Source of the DNA: an uncultured Candidatus Melainabacteria bacterium
GTDB lineage: Bacteria; Cyanobacteriota; Vampirovibrionia; Gastranaerophilales; Gastranaerophilaceae
DNA length: 64,000 nucleotides
Assembly: GCA_934718275.1 (NCBI GenBank)
Contig: CAKUZD010000001.1
Coordinates: 276,087-340,086 of the forward strand
Direction: 5' to 3'
Made by a program: the position numbers and the translations under genes. Under the pieces are notes generated by a model. It did no database searches. It was not told where the DNA came from and saw only the letters and a program-made list of their open reading frames with translations. Of this stretch, positions 34,722 through 44,119 are shown in pieces (position 1 is the first letter of the stretch; each line of letters begins with the position of its first letter).

Positions 34722-35256
34722 ATTCCAAACTTTCTAAAGCCTTATTTTGCAACCCCACAACAAAATTATAATCTTCTTCTGTCTGATGGTCAAATCCTAA
34801 CAAATGAAGAATACCATGGCTTATTAAAAATACAAGTTCATACTCTTTCGAAACGTTTTTCTTTTTGGCTTCTTCCATCACTTTATCTAAAGCAATCATA
34901 ACTTCCCCAAGATTAATTTCTCCATCAAAAATAAATTTTTCTTCACTATCGGCAAAAATTGCAAAAGTAATAATATCAGCCACATAATCTTTATTTCTAT
35001 AATCTTTATTTATCTGATGTGTTTTCTCACCATCACAAAATAAAAAATCAAAAGAAATAATATTATAATCAAAACCATTCAAACATGAAATTTCATAAAC
35101 TTCCGGAATAGACAAATAAAAATCCAAAATATTTTTAGCTGCATCTATAAAATATTTTTCATCAATCATCCAAGTTTCAAAGATATTTTCAGAAAAAATA
35201 TTTTTTTCAACTTTGGAAGCTACATACTTTGAACTTTCATTATTACTTGTCATCAT
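34708..35256 (-). CDS. ybeY: rRNA maturation endoribonuclease YbeY
   Basis: 182 residues. The metal-binding H-G-x-L-H-L-x-G-x-D-H motif is seen as ISHGILHLLGFDHQTEED near the C-terminus; YVADIITFAIF precedes it. It is longer than usual (about 150-160) by a 35-residue N-terminal extension. Acts in 16S 3'-end processing and 70S quality control. It overlaps pgpH by 14 bp and dgkA by 14 bp, so all three are translationally coupled. Confidence 0.94.
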   Translation of the reverse strand: MMTSNNESSKYVASKVEKNIFSENIFETWMIDEKYFIDAAKNILDFYLSIPEVYEISCLNGFDYNIISFDFLFCDGEKTHQINKDYRNKDYVADIITFAIFADSEEKFIFDGEINLGEVMIALDKVMEEAKKKNVSKEYELVFLISHGILHLLGFDHQTEEDYNFVVGLQNKALESLEYDKI

Positions 35257-37456
35257 GCTTATCCTCTTTAATATCTTTCAAAGTATTATCACCCTCAAGT
35301 TGTTTTATTTTGTTCTCTAAATCTTCATCAATCAACTTTGCTGGCATATTAATTTTATCTTTTTGAAACTCAGCAGCAACATTTTCTTGATATTTAATTC
35401 TATTATGTTGCATTCCTCGAAGAATACGAGAGAAAGTAGTAGCAATTGTTTTAATATCCTTTAATGTGAGCGGACTATCGGACAACTGTCCATCATTCAA
35501 ACGTTCTACTATAATTTTATTAATCATGTTTTCTATTTCTTCCGGAGTCGGACTTTTCAAGGAACGAACTGCTGATTCTACAGCATCTGCAATCATCAAA
35601 ATTGCAGTTTCTTTTGTATTTGGCTTCGGTCCCGGATAACGAAATTGTTCTTCCTTAACATTTTCAACCCCTTCTTCTTGAACAGCTTGATTATAAAAAT
35701 AACTTGCAAGCCCTTCACCATGGTGTTGAATAATAAAATTCTGCACAACTTGCGGCAACTTATATTCTTTTGCAATTTCAATACCATCTTTAGGGTGTGC
35801 TGTAATAATCATTTTACTTATCCTTGGCGTAAATTTATTATGCGGATTTTCAATTAAGAAATAAGATTGATTTTCAACGAAAAATAACGGTCGTTTTAGT
35901 TTACCTATATCATGATATAAAGCACCAACTCTGGCTAAAATAGGGTCAGCACCAATTGCTTCTGCAGCAGCTTCACACAAATTAGATACCATCAAACTAT
36001 GATGATAAGTTCCGGGAGCATCCATTTGCAGTCTTTTTAAAAGCTTTTGGTTATGATCTCCAAGTTCTGCTAAACCGTAAGGAGTAATAATTTTAAACAT
36101 GCTTTCCAATAGCGGCATCAAGCCCGAAGCTATAATCGCGCTAAAAATCCCGTTTAGAAAAATAAATGAACAATTTTTTATTAACAGAACATTATCAACT
36201 TCAATCAAACATTTTTCTAAAATATAAATACTAAAAACAATCAACAGACCTGCAATTCCAATATTAAAGCCTGTTTTAATCACATCTACACGTTCTGCGT
36301 ATCGGATTTGAGAAATTGCAATAATTGAAAATAAACTCAAAATCAAAAATGCAACCAAATACTGAATATTATATTGAAAACCTACAGACATTATTGCTAA
36401 CAAAATTACTGATGCAACAAACGCAATCCTCGGTTTTGTAAATATTGACATAAGAATTAAAAATGCTGGAATTGGAATTACATAAGGAGAAAAACCTATT
36501 GGTAAAATCACACCAATAAAGGCTATTAATAAAGTCAAGAAAGCTGAAATCGCAAGATATTTTGGCTCTAAAAAGTCTTTTTCAAAAAATTTCATATAGC
36601 ATAGAAATAAAAAAGTACCTATAAATACGATTATATATATAGCCGCTAAACCACTCCAATTAAGTTCATATACATTATAACCGGACTGTCGTAAAGCATC
36701 TCTTTTCAACCTTGTAACAGGTTCTCCTTCAAACAGAATTTTATCCCCTTTTTGAAAAACAACCTCATAAGGTTTAACAGAATTTTGTGCATTCTTTCTT
36801 GCTATTTCAGTTGCAAACTCATCAACAACAAGATTAGGAACAATAACTTGTTCCAAAACAGCTTTTATCACTGACACTTGACGCTTTGATACATTTGAGA
36901 CAAGATTATTCAAAATAATTTTATCTATATTATCTTTTTCATAATCTTTTTCGGTAATCCCTACTCTTAAAATATTTGTAAGCGTTAAACTCGCTTTATC
37001 AAAAACTTCATGAATACTATTATCTTCAGCTTTCAATAAAAAATTAATAATAAAATCTTTTTTAGCATTATCAGACAAATCGAAAAGAATTCCAATTTCT
37101 GCTTTTTTTTCTTTTTCAGGAACATTTTTTTTCCTAATTTGCATTACAGAGGTTTGAAGAGTCTGCAAATTATTTTTAATAAAATCATCCTCTGCAGGAG
37201 CCATAACCGGTTCAACTTTTTGAGCCACCTCTTTTTTATGTTGCTCAGTTCGTTTTACATCCTCAACTGTTAACGTTTTTTGCGCAATAATATCACGCTT
37301 ACTAATTCCATTTTTTATAATGTTCTGAAAAAAGAAATTTTGAGAAGCAATAACTGCAGTCATCAAAACTGTAAAACCGACAAAAGACAGAACTTTTAAA
37401 AACTGTCTGGAAGTAAAGAAATCTTTTACTCTCGGTGCAAATTCAATTTTTATCAT
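35243..37456 (-). CDS. pgpH: 7TM-HD c-di-AMP phosphodiesterase, PgpH/YqfF family
   Basis: 737 residues. N-terminal TM (about 18-38), a large extracytoplasmic 7TMR-HDED region (about 40-265), seven TM helices (about 268-460), and a cytoplasmic HD domain with HHSLMVSNLCEAA and LYHDIGKLKRPLFFVENQ, then ITAHPKDGIEIAKEY and FIIQHHGEGLASYFY. Degrades c-di-AMP to pApA in characterised members. With CdaA at 24813 the window holds both synthesis and breakdown of this messenger. Confidence 0.93.
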   Translation of the reverse strand: MIKIEFAPRVKDFFTSRQFLKVLSFVGFTVLMTAVIASQNFFFQNIIKNGISKRDIIAQKTLTVEDVKRTEQHKKEVAQKVEPVMAPAEDDFIKNNLQTLQTSVMQIRKKNVPEKEKKAEIGILFDLSDNAKKDFIINFLLKAEDNSIHEVFDKASLTLTNILRVGITEKDYEKDNIDKIILNNLVSNVSKRQVSVIKAVLEQVIVPNLVVDEFATEIARKNAQNSVKPYEVVFQKGDKILFEGEPVTRLKRDALRQSGYNVYELNWSGLAAIYIIVFIGTFLFLCYMKFFEKDFLEPKYLAISAFLTLLIAFIGVILPIGFSPYVIPIPAFLILMSIFTKPRIAFVASVILLAIMSVGFQYNIQYLVAFLILSLFSIIAISQIRYAERVDVIKTGFNIGIAGLLIVFSIYILEKCLIEVDNVLLIKNCSFIFLNGIFSAIIASGLMPLLESMFKIITPYGLAELGDHNQKLLKRLQMDAPGTYHHSLMVSNLCEAAAEAIGADPILARVGALYHDIGKLKRPLFFVENQSYFLIENPHNKFTPRISKMIITAHPKDGIEIAKEYKLPQVVQNFIIQHHGEGLASYFYNQAVQEEGVENVKEEQFRYPGPKPNTKETAILMIADAVESAVRSLKSPTPEEIENMINKIIVERLNDGQLSDSPLTLKDIKTIATTFSRILRGMQHNRIKYQENVAAEFQKDKINMPAKLIDEDLENKIKQLEGDNTLKDIKEDKHDDK

Positions 37457-37577
37457 ATATAATCAATTCCTATTTTTTTATCTCTATATATATTATAACT
37501 TCCTATTTTTTTTGCAAGTATTTTAATTTTGCACCACTAAAAAATAACACTAATTAATTTAACAAATATAATATTTT

Positions 37578-37614
37578 AACCAACAAAGACCGACAATGTC
37601 GGTCTTTGTTGGTT
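37578..37614 (-). terminator. Long perfect hairpin after prepilin gene
   Basis: An 18-bp perfect inverted repeat, AACCAACAAAGACCGACA and its complement, separated by one base. It sits 5 nt past the prepilin stop. The downstream side on the minus strand (TTAAAATATT) is only partly T-rich, so it may act as a 3' stabiliser as much as a terminator. Confidence 0.6.
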
Positions 37615-37618
37615 ACTT

Positions 37619-38425
37619 TTAGTTACTTGGACTCAATTTTTCCTTACCTGATAAAATATTCCTTAACGTATCACCACCGGCTTGTCTCCAACTTGATAAA
37701 ACAATATTCTCTTTAGCTACACTAAATACAAAAGTATCCTGTCCAAACCTGTTTGGTAAAGCCGCTCCATTCACATCAAAATAAATAGTAGCACAAGCTT
37801 TACCTTTTACCGGAATTCCTGTTGGCACTCCACTTTCATCATAATAAGTATCTATTCTATCATATTCACAACCGCTATACAAAGCTTCTATTGTTATAAT
37901 AGCCCCGTCATTAAGGATTATTTTAGGCCCGTAAGAATACCAATTTCTTGTACCACCACTTGCAGTATACATAGGGGTAGCAAATTTAGATTCATAATAA
38001 AAATTTGGACATTTTGTCCTTGATTTACAAACCTTTGCACCATTAAAATATTTTGCAAAATTTTCGGTAACTGTTGTATACCCATCATCATAATTAAATA
38101 AAACACTATTATCACCAATAGAATCATTATCCTTTTGTGCCATAATTATCGCATTATAAATATTTGAATAAGTTCTTTTTATTCTGGTAATTAACTCTCG
38201 TTCTCTGTAATTAGAAATCAAACTAGGCAAGGTCAAAGCCGCAACAACCCCAATAATACCAAGAGTGATTAAAACTTCAGCTAAAGTAAAGCCTCCTTCT
38301 CTATTTTTCTTATTAAGAACACTCCGCATAAAACCGTAACATTTCCCCAAACAACAAAAATCTGATAATGCAGATACTTCTTTAACTTCGCCAAAACTCC
38401 CTTGCTCTTTCTTAAATAATTTCAA
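37619..38425 (-). CDS. Type IV prepilin-like protein (pseudopilin)
   Basis: 268 residues. Class III signal with peptidase site GG/F: EGGFTLAEVLITLGIIGVVAA, Glu at +5, hydrophobic helix to about residue 68. A TTG start at 38425 with AAAGAGG gives an unusually long 45-residue leader; an internal ATG (MRSVLNKKNREGG) would give a 13-residue leader and is a real alternative. The globular part has four or more cysteines and DGAIITIEALYSGC, DVNGAALPNRFGQDTF, typical of minor-pilin-like proteins in this lineage. Assembled or exported by the type II/IV pilus machine. Confidence 0.88.
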   Translation of the reverse strand: MKLFKKEQGSFGEVKEVSALSDFCCLGKCYGFMRSVLNKKNREGGFTLAEVLITLGIIGVVAALTLPSLISNYRERELITRIKRTYSNIYNAIIMAQKDNDSIGDNSVLFNYDDGYTTVTENFAKYFNGAKVCKSRTKCPNFYYESKFATPMYTASGGTRNWYSYGPKIILNDGAIITIEALYSGCEYDRIDTYYDESGVPTGIPVKGKACATIYFDVNGAALPNRFGQDTFVFSVAKENIVLSSWRQAGGDTLRNILSGKEKLSPSN

Positions 38426-38463
38426 TTTTTACCTCTTTCTTATTTTGTGATGTATTACTTCCC

Positions 38464-38492
38464 ATTATATACTATTTTCAATTCTTTTACAA
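38464..38492 (-). promoter_or_regulatory. Vegetative promoter of the prepilin gene
   Basis: On the minus strand TTGTAA (38492-38487), 17-nt spacer, TATAAT (38469-38464). Leader about 33 nt to the TTG start. Confidence 0.65.
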
Positions 38493-38520
38493 GTGCATAA
38501 AATCAGGCAGCACAAATAGA

Positions 38521-38743
38521 CTCTGAATCAAATTCAGAGTGACAGACTCTACCATTCTTAGCAGAGCGAAAAATCTTTTTAAAACTTCCTCATAAAAAAA
38601 CGAGTTTTTTAATATCTCAAACAGGTTAAAACCGTGATTACGAAAGGTTATACGGCGATTGCCCCCCCCCCGAGAACGTGTCTTTTTTCAAACTTTTCCA
38701 TAAAAACCTCTCTTGACATATACGACATATTCATTTTAACACA
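38521..38743. repeat. Non-coding gap with palindrome, dispersed repeat and C10 tract
   Basis: CTCTGAAT-CAA-ATTCAGAG (38521-38539) is a perfect palindrome, followed by a dispersed-repeat-like stretch (ACCATTCTTAGCAGAGCGAAAAATCT, given here by position 38551-38576 rather than in full). A run of ten C lies at 38662-38671, striking in such AT-rich DNA. No gene is supported. Confidence 0.5.
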
Positions 38744-39694
38744 TTAAACCTTATTTTTCAATATTTCTTGAACTTTTAAACGCTTTTGAATATCTTCCAA
38801 CAATTTACGATTAATGGAAAGTAATTCCGACAAAACTGCAATTACGCCAATTTGAACCCCTGTAATAATTAATATCGCAGAAAGAATTAAAGATTGAATA
38901 TGCCCTATTCCACTTTCAAAAATATAAAACCACAAAAATCTTAGCCCGATTAAAACCCCAAGCAACAATGACATGCCAGCAAGTATTGCAAAAAACCTAA
39001 ACGGCCTATATATGATAAACATTCTTATCATGGTAAATACAGAACGCCTGATATAATCAAACATATTCTTTACAAGTTTTGACTCTCGTAAATCCGGATT
39101 AACCCTGATTGGCACACATTTTAAAACTAATCCTTTTGCTTTTGCCTGAATAATGGTATCAAGCGTGTATGTATAATTATCAAAAACATTCAACTGAATT
39201 GCCGCATTCTTTGAAAACGCTCTAAAACCACTCGGAGCATCCTCTATATCTGTAGAACTAATCAAACGCATAACCTTTGAACCGAGTTTTTGAAGAAATT
39301 TTTTCAAAGGGGAAAAATGTTCTATCTCCGATACAGGGCGAGAACCTATAACTATATCAGCCGCACCTGACAAAATAGGTTTAACTAATTTTTCAATATC
39401 ATCTGCACAATATTGGTTATCGGCATCAGTATTAACAATAATATCGGCACCAAGAGAAAGAGACTTATTAATCCCTGCAATAAAAGCCTTTGCTAAACCT
39501 GAATTGTGAGGCATAACAACAAAATTTTCAACGCCCAATTCCTTGGCAACATCTATAGTTTTATCATTTGAGCCATCATCAATGATTAAAACCTCTATTT
39601 CATCTATTCCATCTATTTTTTTAGGTAACGCCTTTAATGTAACAGGCAAAGAACTTTCCTCGTTATAACAAGGTATTTGGATTACAAGCTTCAT
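38744..39694 (-). CDS. Family 2 glycosyltransferase, polyprenyl-phosphate sugar transferase type
   Basis: 316 residues from the ATG at 39694-39692 (RBS GAGGAAG), preferred over a longer reading that crosses the promoter. GT-A fold with IQIPCYNEESSLP, IDDGSNDKTIDVA, NTDADNQY (DxD-type) and APSGFRAFSK; two C-terminal TM helices (about 225-290). Resembles DPM1/ArnC-like enzymes that load sugar on undecaprenyl phosphate. Divergent from the membrane GT at 39748 across about 50 bp, so the pair probably works as lipid-sugar donor maker and user. Confidence 0.9.
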   Translation of the reverse strand: MKLVIQIPCYNEESSLPVTLKALPKKIDGIDEIEVLIIDDGSNDKTIDVAKELGVENFVVMPHNSGLAKAFIAGINKSLSLGADIIVNTDADNQYCADDIEKLVKPILSGAADIVIGSRPVSEIEHFSPLKKFLQKLGSKVMRLISSTDIEDAPSGFRAFSKNAAIQLNVFDNYTYTLDTIIQAKAKGLVLKCVPIRVNPDLRESKLVKNMFDYIRRSVFTMIRMFIIYRPFRFFAILAGMSLLLGVLIGLRFLWFYIFESGIGHIQSLILSAILIITGVQIGVIAVLSELLSINRKLLEDIQKRLKVQEILKNKV

Positions 39695-39747
39695 ATCTTC
39701 CTCTTTTTTCTTTTTATTATATAATATAAACAGGGATTTTGACAATC

Positions 39748-41385
39748 GTGAAAAAATACTTACCAATATCAATAATATTAATTTTGGGGATAGCTTTAAG
39801 ACTCATCTGTATAAACAAACCGGATGGCTTGTGGAACGATGAATATGTAAGTTGGATGATTGCGGCAACACCTTTTTCAAATGGTTTTCTTGATGCCGTA
39901 AAATCTCAATGTCACATGCCTTTTTATTACTTATACCTAAAATTTTTTATGACTTTTTTCGGGCAAAGCGACTTATTATTAAGGTTAACTTCGACTTTTG
40001 CGGGAATACTTTCTATCTTAGCGATGTTTTTTGTAGGGAAAGAGCAAGATGAAAAAACAGGAATTTTTTGTGCAAGTTTTTCGGCAATAAGTTCATTTTT
40101 AATATACTATTCACAAGAAGTCCGTTTTTATTCAGTCTTATTTCTATTTTCGGCTTTAAGTTTATTATTTATAATTAAGTGTATTAAACACCCAAACAAG
40201 CAAAATTTTATATTATGTCCAATTTTTAACTTTTTAATTCTGTTTACACATACAATAGGTTTTGTATTTGTATTCTTTAACCTTATTTATTTGAGTTTGG
40301 TTTTATACAAACAATTCAAAAAAACGATTATTACAATTTGGGCAATATTAACAGGTTTTGGACTTATACTAAGTCCACTGATTTTTAAAATATTGACCGC
40401 ACAAACCTTCTCACAGTGGTGGGGACATTTTTCAGTTTCTAAAATAGCTTTTCTGTTTACAGACTATTTTTCACCACTGCTGACTAATTTAACCAATGCA
40501 CCGGATGAATTTTTCTATGCTAAAAATTTAGCTTGGATAATGATTATCCCCACAATTATTGCAATAGCATGTATAATAAAATCATTAATAAAAAATAAAA
40601 ACAATTGTTTGTTATTTAGCTCAGCAATTGCCTCGGTATTAATTCTAATTATTGCAGCTATTTGTGGCAAATTGGTTTTTATCACCAAATACTCAATAGA
40701 AATATATCCGATTTTAATTTATTTGGCATGCTATGGTTTGGTATCAATTAATAATAAAAAACTTAGAAACACACTGGTAATTGTATATTGTCTGTTATGT
40801 TGCGGCTATATCCTATTTGCTCCATATTCTGCACCTAAAATGAGACGAGCAGAGGGGCAAAAAATCCCAATGGATATTTTAAAACAAATTAATTTACAAA
40901 AAAACGACATTATACTTTTGGAATACTATCCATCTAATAGATTTTCAAAGTATTTTGATTTTTCTGATTATAGAGTTGTTGAAATAAATAAGGGAAATTT
41001 CCCTGAATATTTGTCCGCAGATACAGATTATAACAAAGCTTATAAATCAGGAAAAGAAATATATAAAAATATCTTCAAATCAGAAGACAATAAATATTTT
41101 GAAACCATGCTACAAAATAACATTTTTAACAACCTAAAAGAGGGGCAAAGTGTTGCTGTGGTTGTACTTGATAGCGTTTCTTTCATCCCACAACAAAGCA
41201 TGCTTCAAATTGTAGAAAACGATAATTTGTATAATAAAGAACCATTGTTGTTCCTAACTTTTTCTTATATAAAAAATCAGACGTTTAAAGAAATGCTTAA
41301 AACATTGACTATTAGCAACTTTGCGCAAAAAGGAAATTGGACAGTTGCTAAATTTACAAAACTTAATAATACAGGAGAAAATTAG
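39748..41385 (+). CDS. Membrane glycosyltransferase, ArnT/PMT (GT39/GT83-like)
   Basis: 545 residues, about 11 TM helices in the first 370. N-terminal DGLWNDEYVSWMIA holds the acidic motif of GT-C enzymes (WNDE), and SQEVRFYSVLFLFSALS is the typical second loop. I chose GTG at 39748 (AGGGA upstream); TTG at 39739 is possible but too close to that site. Likely uses the polyprenyl-phosphate sugar from the divergent GT2 to decorate a surface molecule; acceptor unknown. The C-terminal 180 residues are extracytoplasmic. Confidence 0.85.
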   Translation: MKKYLPISIILILGIALRLICINKPDGLWNDEYVSWMIAATPFSNGFLDAVKSQCHMPFYYLYLKFFMTFFGQSDLLLRLTSTFAGILSILAMFFVGKEQDEKTGIFCASFSAISSFLIYYSQEVRFYSVLFLFSALSLLFIIKCIKHPNKQNFILCPIFNFLILFTHTIGFVFVFFNLIYLSLVLYKQFKKTIITIWAILTGFGLILSPLIFKILTAQTFSQWWGHFSVSKIAFLFTDYFSPLLTNLTNAPDEFFYAKNLAWIMIIPTIIAIACIIKSLIKNKNNCLLFSSAIASVLILIIAAICGKLVFITKYSIEIYPILIYLACYGLVSINNKKLRNTLVIVYCLLCCGYILFAPYSAPKMRRAEGQKIPMDILKQINLQKNDIILLEYYPSNRFSKYFDFSDYRVVEINKGNFPEYLSADTDYNKAYKSGKEIYKNIFKSEDNKYFETMLQNNIFNNLKEGQSVAVVVLDSVSFIPQQSMLQIVENDNLYNKEPLLFLTFSYIKNQTFKEMLKTLTISNFAQKGNWTVAKFTKLNNTGEN

Positions 41386-41418
41386 CAATTTTTTGCTTGT
41401 TTAAACCTATATATATAT
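41386..41418 (+). promoter_or_regulatory. Bipartite promoter-like element, site 6
   Basis: GCAATTTT with CAATT at 41386 and TTAAACCTATATATATAT starting exactly 15 nt later. The AAAATAC block is degenerate but the TATATA core is in register. Ends 30 nt before the ATG at 41448, with AGTAGGAAG as ribosome site. Confidence 0.45.
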
Positions 41419-41447
41419 GGAAGGTTTCATCGTAGTAGGAAGATAAA

Positions 41448-42965
41448 ATGAAAGTAGACTTAGTAAAAAATCAAAATTATGCTGCTGCAAACCAGAGAGC
41501 ACAATTTCAAAGAGGTCAAAATACCTCCGGTTATGCTGGGCGTAGTCCTAATTTTACAGGCAATTATGCCGATAGAATTACAAAAAGCTTGCCACATGCA
41601 AAATCAATAGCAGCTATGAAAAATTTAGAATGGTTAAAAGGAGAAATCGGTGGTATTTTAATTACCGCTTTGGGTACAGGCTTAGTTGCACCAATTTTTA
41701 TTGGTTTTAACCCATTTGTAAAAGCTCCAAAAAACGCGACTCCTGAACAAAAGAAAGAGAACGAAAATACAAAATTGTACACAGCTATGAGACAACCAAT
41801 TTCAGCTGTTTTATCTATTATGTGCCAAGCTAGTGTTCAAAAATATATTGATAAATTTTTGGATTCTGTATTCAATGCCCCGAGATTTTCTTCTAGAGCA
41901 GGTTTACACGTAGACCAACAAGAGTTAAATACAAAAACATTTATTCAATCTAAGATTAAAAAGGAAATGAAACAAGAAGGAAAAACAAAACCATCTTGGA
42001 TTAAAGCATTATTTGATAGTGATGCTAAAAAAGCAAGAAAAGCTTATGATGAAGAATTTACAAGCAGAGTAAGCGCTAGACAAGAAGAACAACTTAACAA
42101 AGTTGCAGAAAAATTCCAAAACACAGGAAAAATTAATATCGGTAAAAGAACTCTTGATTTACCAACAACTTCAAGATTGTTAAATGAACAAATTGATTCT
42201 TATATTAATGATGCAAAAGCTTTACAAAAAACTCCTGAAACTATTGGAAAATACTTAGATAGAGCAGAACTATTAATCAAAAATGAAAAAGATATCAGAG
42301 ACATATTTGGACAAATTTCAGAAAAGAACGTAACAGCAGATGTTCAAAAACTATTATCAAAAGAAGAAGTAAGTCCTGAAATCAAAACGCTATTACAAGA
42401 GATATTAAACAAACCTGAAGATTTACAGTATAGCAGAATTCAAAGAACGCTTAAACGTATCGATTGTATCAAATATATGTGCAAAAATATCGGAGACGGC
42501 AAATTCTCTAGAGATTCATACCGCACAGCTTTGTTAGACAGAAACAAAGTTTTGGAAGACAGAATTGTAGAACTGACAGCCGCAAAAGTTGACCCAAAAA
42601 CAGCAGACGAAACTGCTATTAAAAAAGCAATACAAAAAATAGCTAAACAATGTAGCTTTGAAGATGTTGAAGGAAGTATTGCCAAATCAGTACTTTGTGA
42701 CACTGATACTTTCGGTAAAGACCTAGGTAAATTAACTAAGAAAATATATAAAGATATAGCAGGAGGTTATAAAAAACTAGTAGAAAATAGTTATAAAGGC
42801 TTTAACCAATTTACAAAAATCGGAGTTGGTGTATTTATAACCTTACCTATCACTTGTACAGCCTTGAACTGGGTATATCCGAGATTTATGGATATGTTCT
42901 TCCCTGAACTTTCAGGAGCTAAAGAAGCAAAACAGGAAGCAAAAAAGATTGGAGGTAACAAATAA
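41448..42965 (+). CDS. Large membrane-associated protein of unknown function (NFTG motif)
   Basis: 505 residues. Gln/Asn-rich N-terminus with SPNFTGNYADRI (about 33-44), a hydrophobic segment GGILITALGTGLVAPIFIGF (about 69-88), a long charged helical middle (about 150-470) and a second hydrophobic segment IGVGVFITLPITCTALNW near 468-485. No known domain. Both ends membrane-inserted with a large helical middle suggests a scaffold or spacer. Its stop overlaps the next start (TAATG); the two form a cassette under bipartite element site 6. Confidence 0.75.
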   Translation: MKVDLVKNQNYAAANQRAQFQRGQNTSGYAGRSPNFTGNYADRITKSLPHAKSIAAMKNLEWLKGEIGGILITALGTGLVAPIFIGFNPFVKAPKNATPEQKKENENTKLYTAMRQPISAVLSIMCQASVQKYIDKFLDSVFNAPRFSSRAGLHVDQQELNTKTFIQSKIKKEMKQEGKTKPSWIKALFDSDAKKARKAYDEEFTSRVSARQEEQLNKVAEKFQNTGKINIGKRTLDLPTTSRLLNEQIDSYINDAKALQKTPETIGKYLDRAELLIKNEKDIRDIFGQISEKNVTADVQKLLSKEEVSPEIKTLLQEILNKPEDLQYSRIQRTLKRIDCIKYMCKNIGDGKFSRDSYRTALLDRNKVLEDRIVELTAAKVDPKTADETAIKKAIQKIAKQCSFEDVEGSIAKSVLCDTDTFGKDLGKLTKKIYKDIAGGYKKLVENSYKGFNQFTKIGVGVFITLPITCTALNWVYPRFMDMFFPELSGAKEAKQEAKKIGGNK

Positions 42966-43699
42966 TGAGTGGACTTCAATCAATTGGAAATACAATTAAA
43001 ACAGGAATTGCAAAATCTTCAAATTTAAACCCAATAAAAAAAGTATGTAGTAAATTTGCAAATATCCCAGAAAGTGCATTAGCAACAGCAACTGTAACTT
43101 CTATCATTTTGAAAGATGGTATCGGTTGTGCGATGTACGTAACTCAAAGTTTAAATAATGACAAAATTCCTGAAAAGAAAAGAAAATTCGTTGCAGCTCT
43201 TGACTTAACAAATGGCGTATTAATGATTGGTGCACAAATTGCAATGTTCTTTGCGATGAGAAAATACTCCGGTCCAATCTTCAAAAAGATATTTAACAAA
43301 TCATTCAATGCAGCAAGCAAAGCAAATACTATTTCAAGAATGCGTATGGAAGATATCAAAAAAGGTGGTCATACTTGCAAAAAACAAACAATTGCAAAAG
43401 ACTTTGACAAGTGCGAAAAAGGCGCATTAGATTTGTTCAAATTTGTTGCAGATATCGCTGCCGCAACAATCGTTGGTAAACGTATAATTGTTCCATTAGT
43501 TGCAACTCCTTTAGCTAAAAAAGTTGAAAAGAAACTTGATGCTAAAAAAGGTCAAACAACAAATGATACACATAAAACTAAAGTTGAAACAACTCCAACT
43601 AAACCGGAACAAAAAACAGTTGAAGCTGCACCAAAACTTGATATTGTAAGCAACAACACAAATACTTCAACAAACTTATTAAGCAAATACAATAAATAA
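42965..43699 (+). CDS. Membrane protein, partner of the preceding gene, unknown
   Basis: 244 residues. Hydrophobic segments near 38-60 (ALATATVTSIILKDGIGCAMYVT) and 75-98 (LTNGVLMIGAQIAMFFAMRKY), and a weaker one near 160-178; a Lys/Thr/Pro-rich C-terminal tail. Translationally coupled to the 505-residue protein. The cassette ends at a terminator. The layout echoes the 22166-23486 cassette (large helical protein plus small membrane protein). Confidence 0.7.
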   Translation: MSGLQSIGNTIKTGIAKSSNLNPIKKVCSKFANIPESALATATVTSIILKDGIGCAMYVTQSLNNDKIPEKKRKFVAALDLTNGVLMIGAQIAMFFAMRKYSGPIFKKIFNKSFNAASKANTISRMRMEDIKKGGHTCKKQTIAKDFDKCEKGALDLFKFVADIAAATIVGKRIIVPLVATPLAKKVEKKLDAKKGQTTNDTHKTKVETTPTKPEQKTVEAAPKLDIVSNNTNTSTNLLSKYNK

Positions 43700-43720
43700 A
43701 AAACAATTTACGCAATATAC

Positions 43721-43750
43721 AAAAAGCAGTTGAAATATCAACTGCTTTTG
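43721..43750. terminator. Intrinsic terminator between the cassette and arsR
   Basis: AAAAAGCAGTTGA / TCAACTGCTTTTGTT hairpin with loop AATA. A-run and T-run on opposite sides allow use by both convergent genes. Confidence 0.85.
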
Positions 43751-43762
43751 TTGTACAAACAA

Positions 43763-44113
43763 TTACTCTTTAACATGCTCTAAAGCCATTTCTAAAATAA
43801 CTTTCACATGCTCATCAATCAGTGAATAATAAACATTTTTCCCACGTTTTTCAGCTTTTACAAGTTTTGCAATTCGCAAAATCTTTAATTGATGTGAAAC
43901 TGCAGATTTTGTCATATCTAAAAGCACTGCTAAATCATTTACACACAACTCAGCTTCCTCCAAAGCCCATAAAAGTCTAATTCTTGTTCCATCACCCATT
44001 ACCTTAAAAAAATCAGACAAATCGTATAATTCCGTCAAATTAGGCATATCAGGTAAAATATCTTCTACTAACTTTTGATTTATTGCTTCACAATCTGCTT
44101 TTTTCAATTCCAT
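43763..44113 (-). CDS. ArsR/SmtB-family zinc-sensing repressor
   Basis: 116 residues from the ATG at 44113-44111. Winged helix with DDFFKVMGDGTRIRLLWAL-like DLSDFFKVMGDGTRIRL, recognition helix MTKSAVSHQLKILR and KRGKNVYYSL. The last helix keeps all four alpha-5 metal ligands in SmtB/CzrA spacing: D100, H102, H113, E116, which points to Zn(II). A single Cys in ELCVND leaves the alpha-3 site incomplete. A longer reading covers the promoter and operator and is rejected. TATAAT ends 6 nt before the ATG. It represses itself and the divergent efflux ATPase (inference from operators). Confidence 0.92.
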   Translation of the reverse strand: MELKKADCEAINQKLVEDILPDMPNLTELYDLSDFFKVMGDGTRIRLLWALEEAELCVNDLAVLLDMTKSAVSHQLKILRIAKLVKAEKRGKNVYYSLIDEHVKVILEMALEHVKE

Positions 44114-44119
44114 ACTCTC

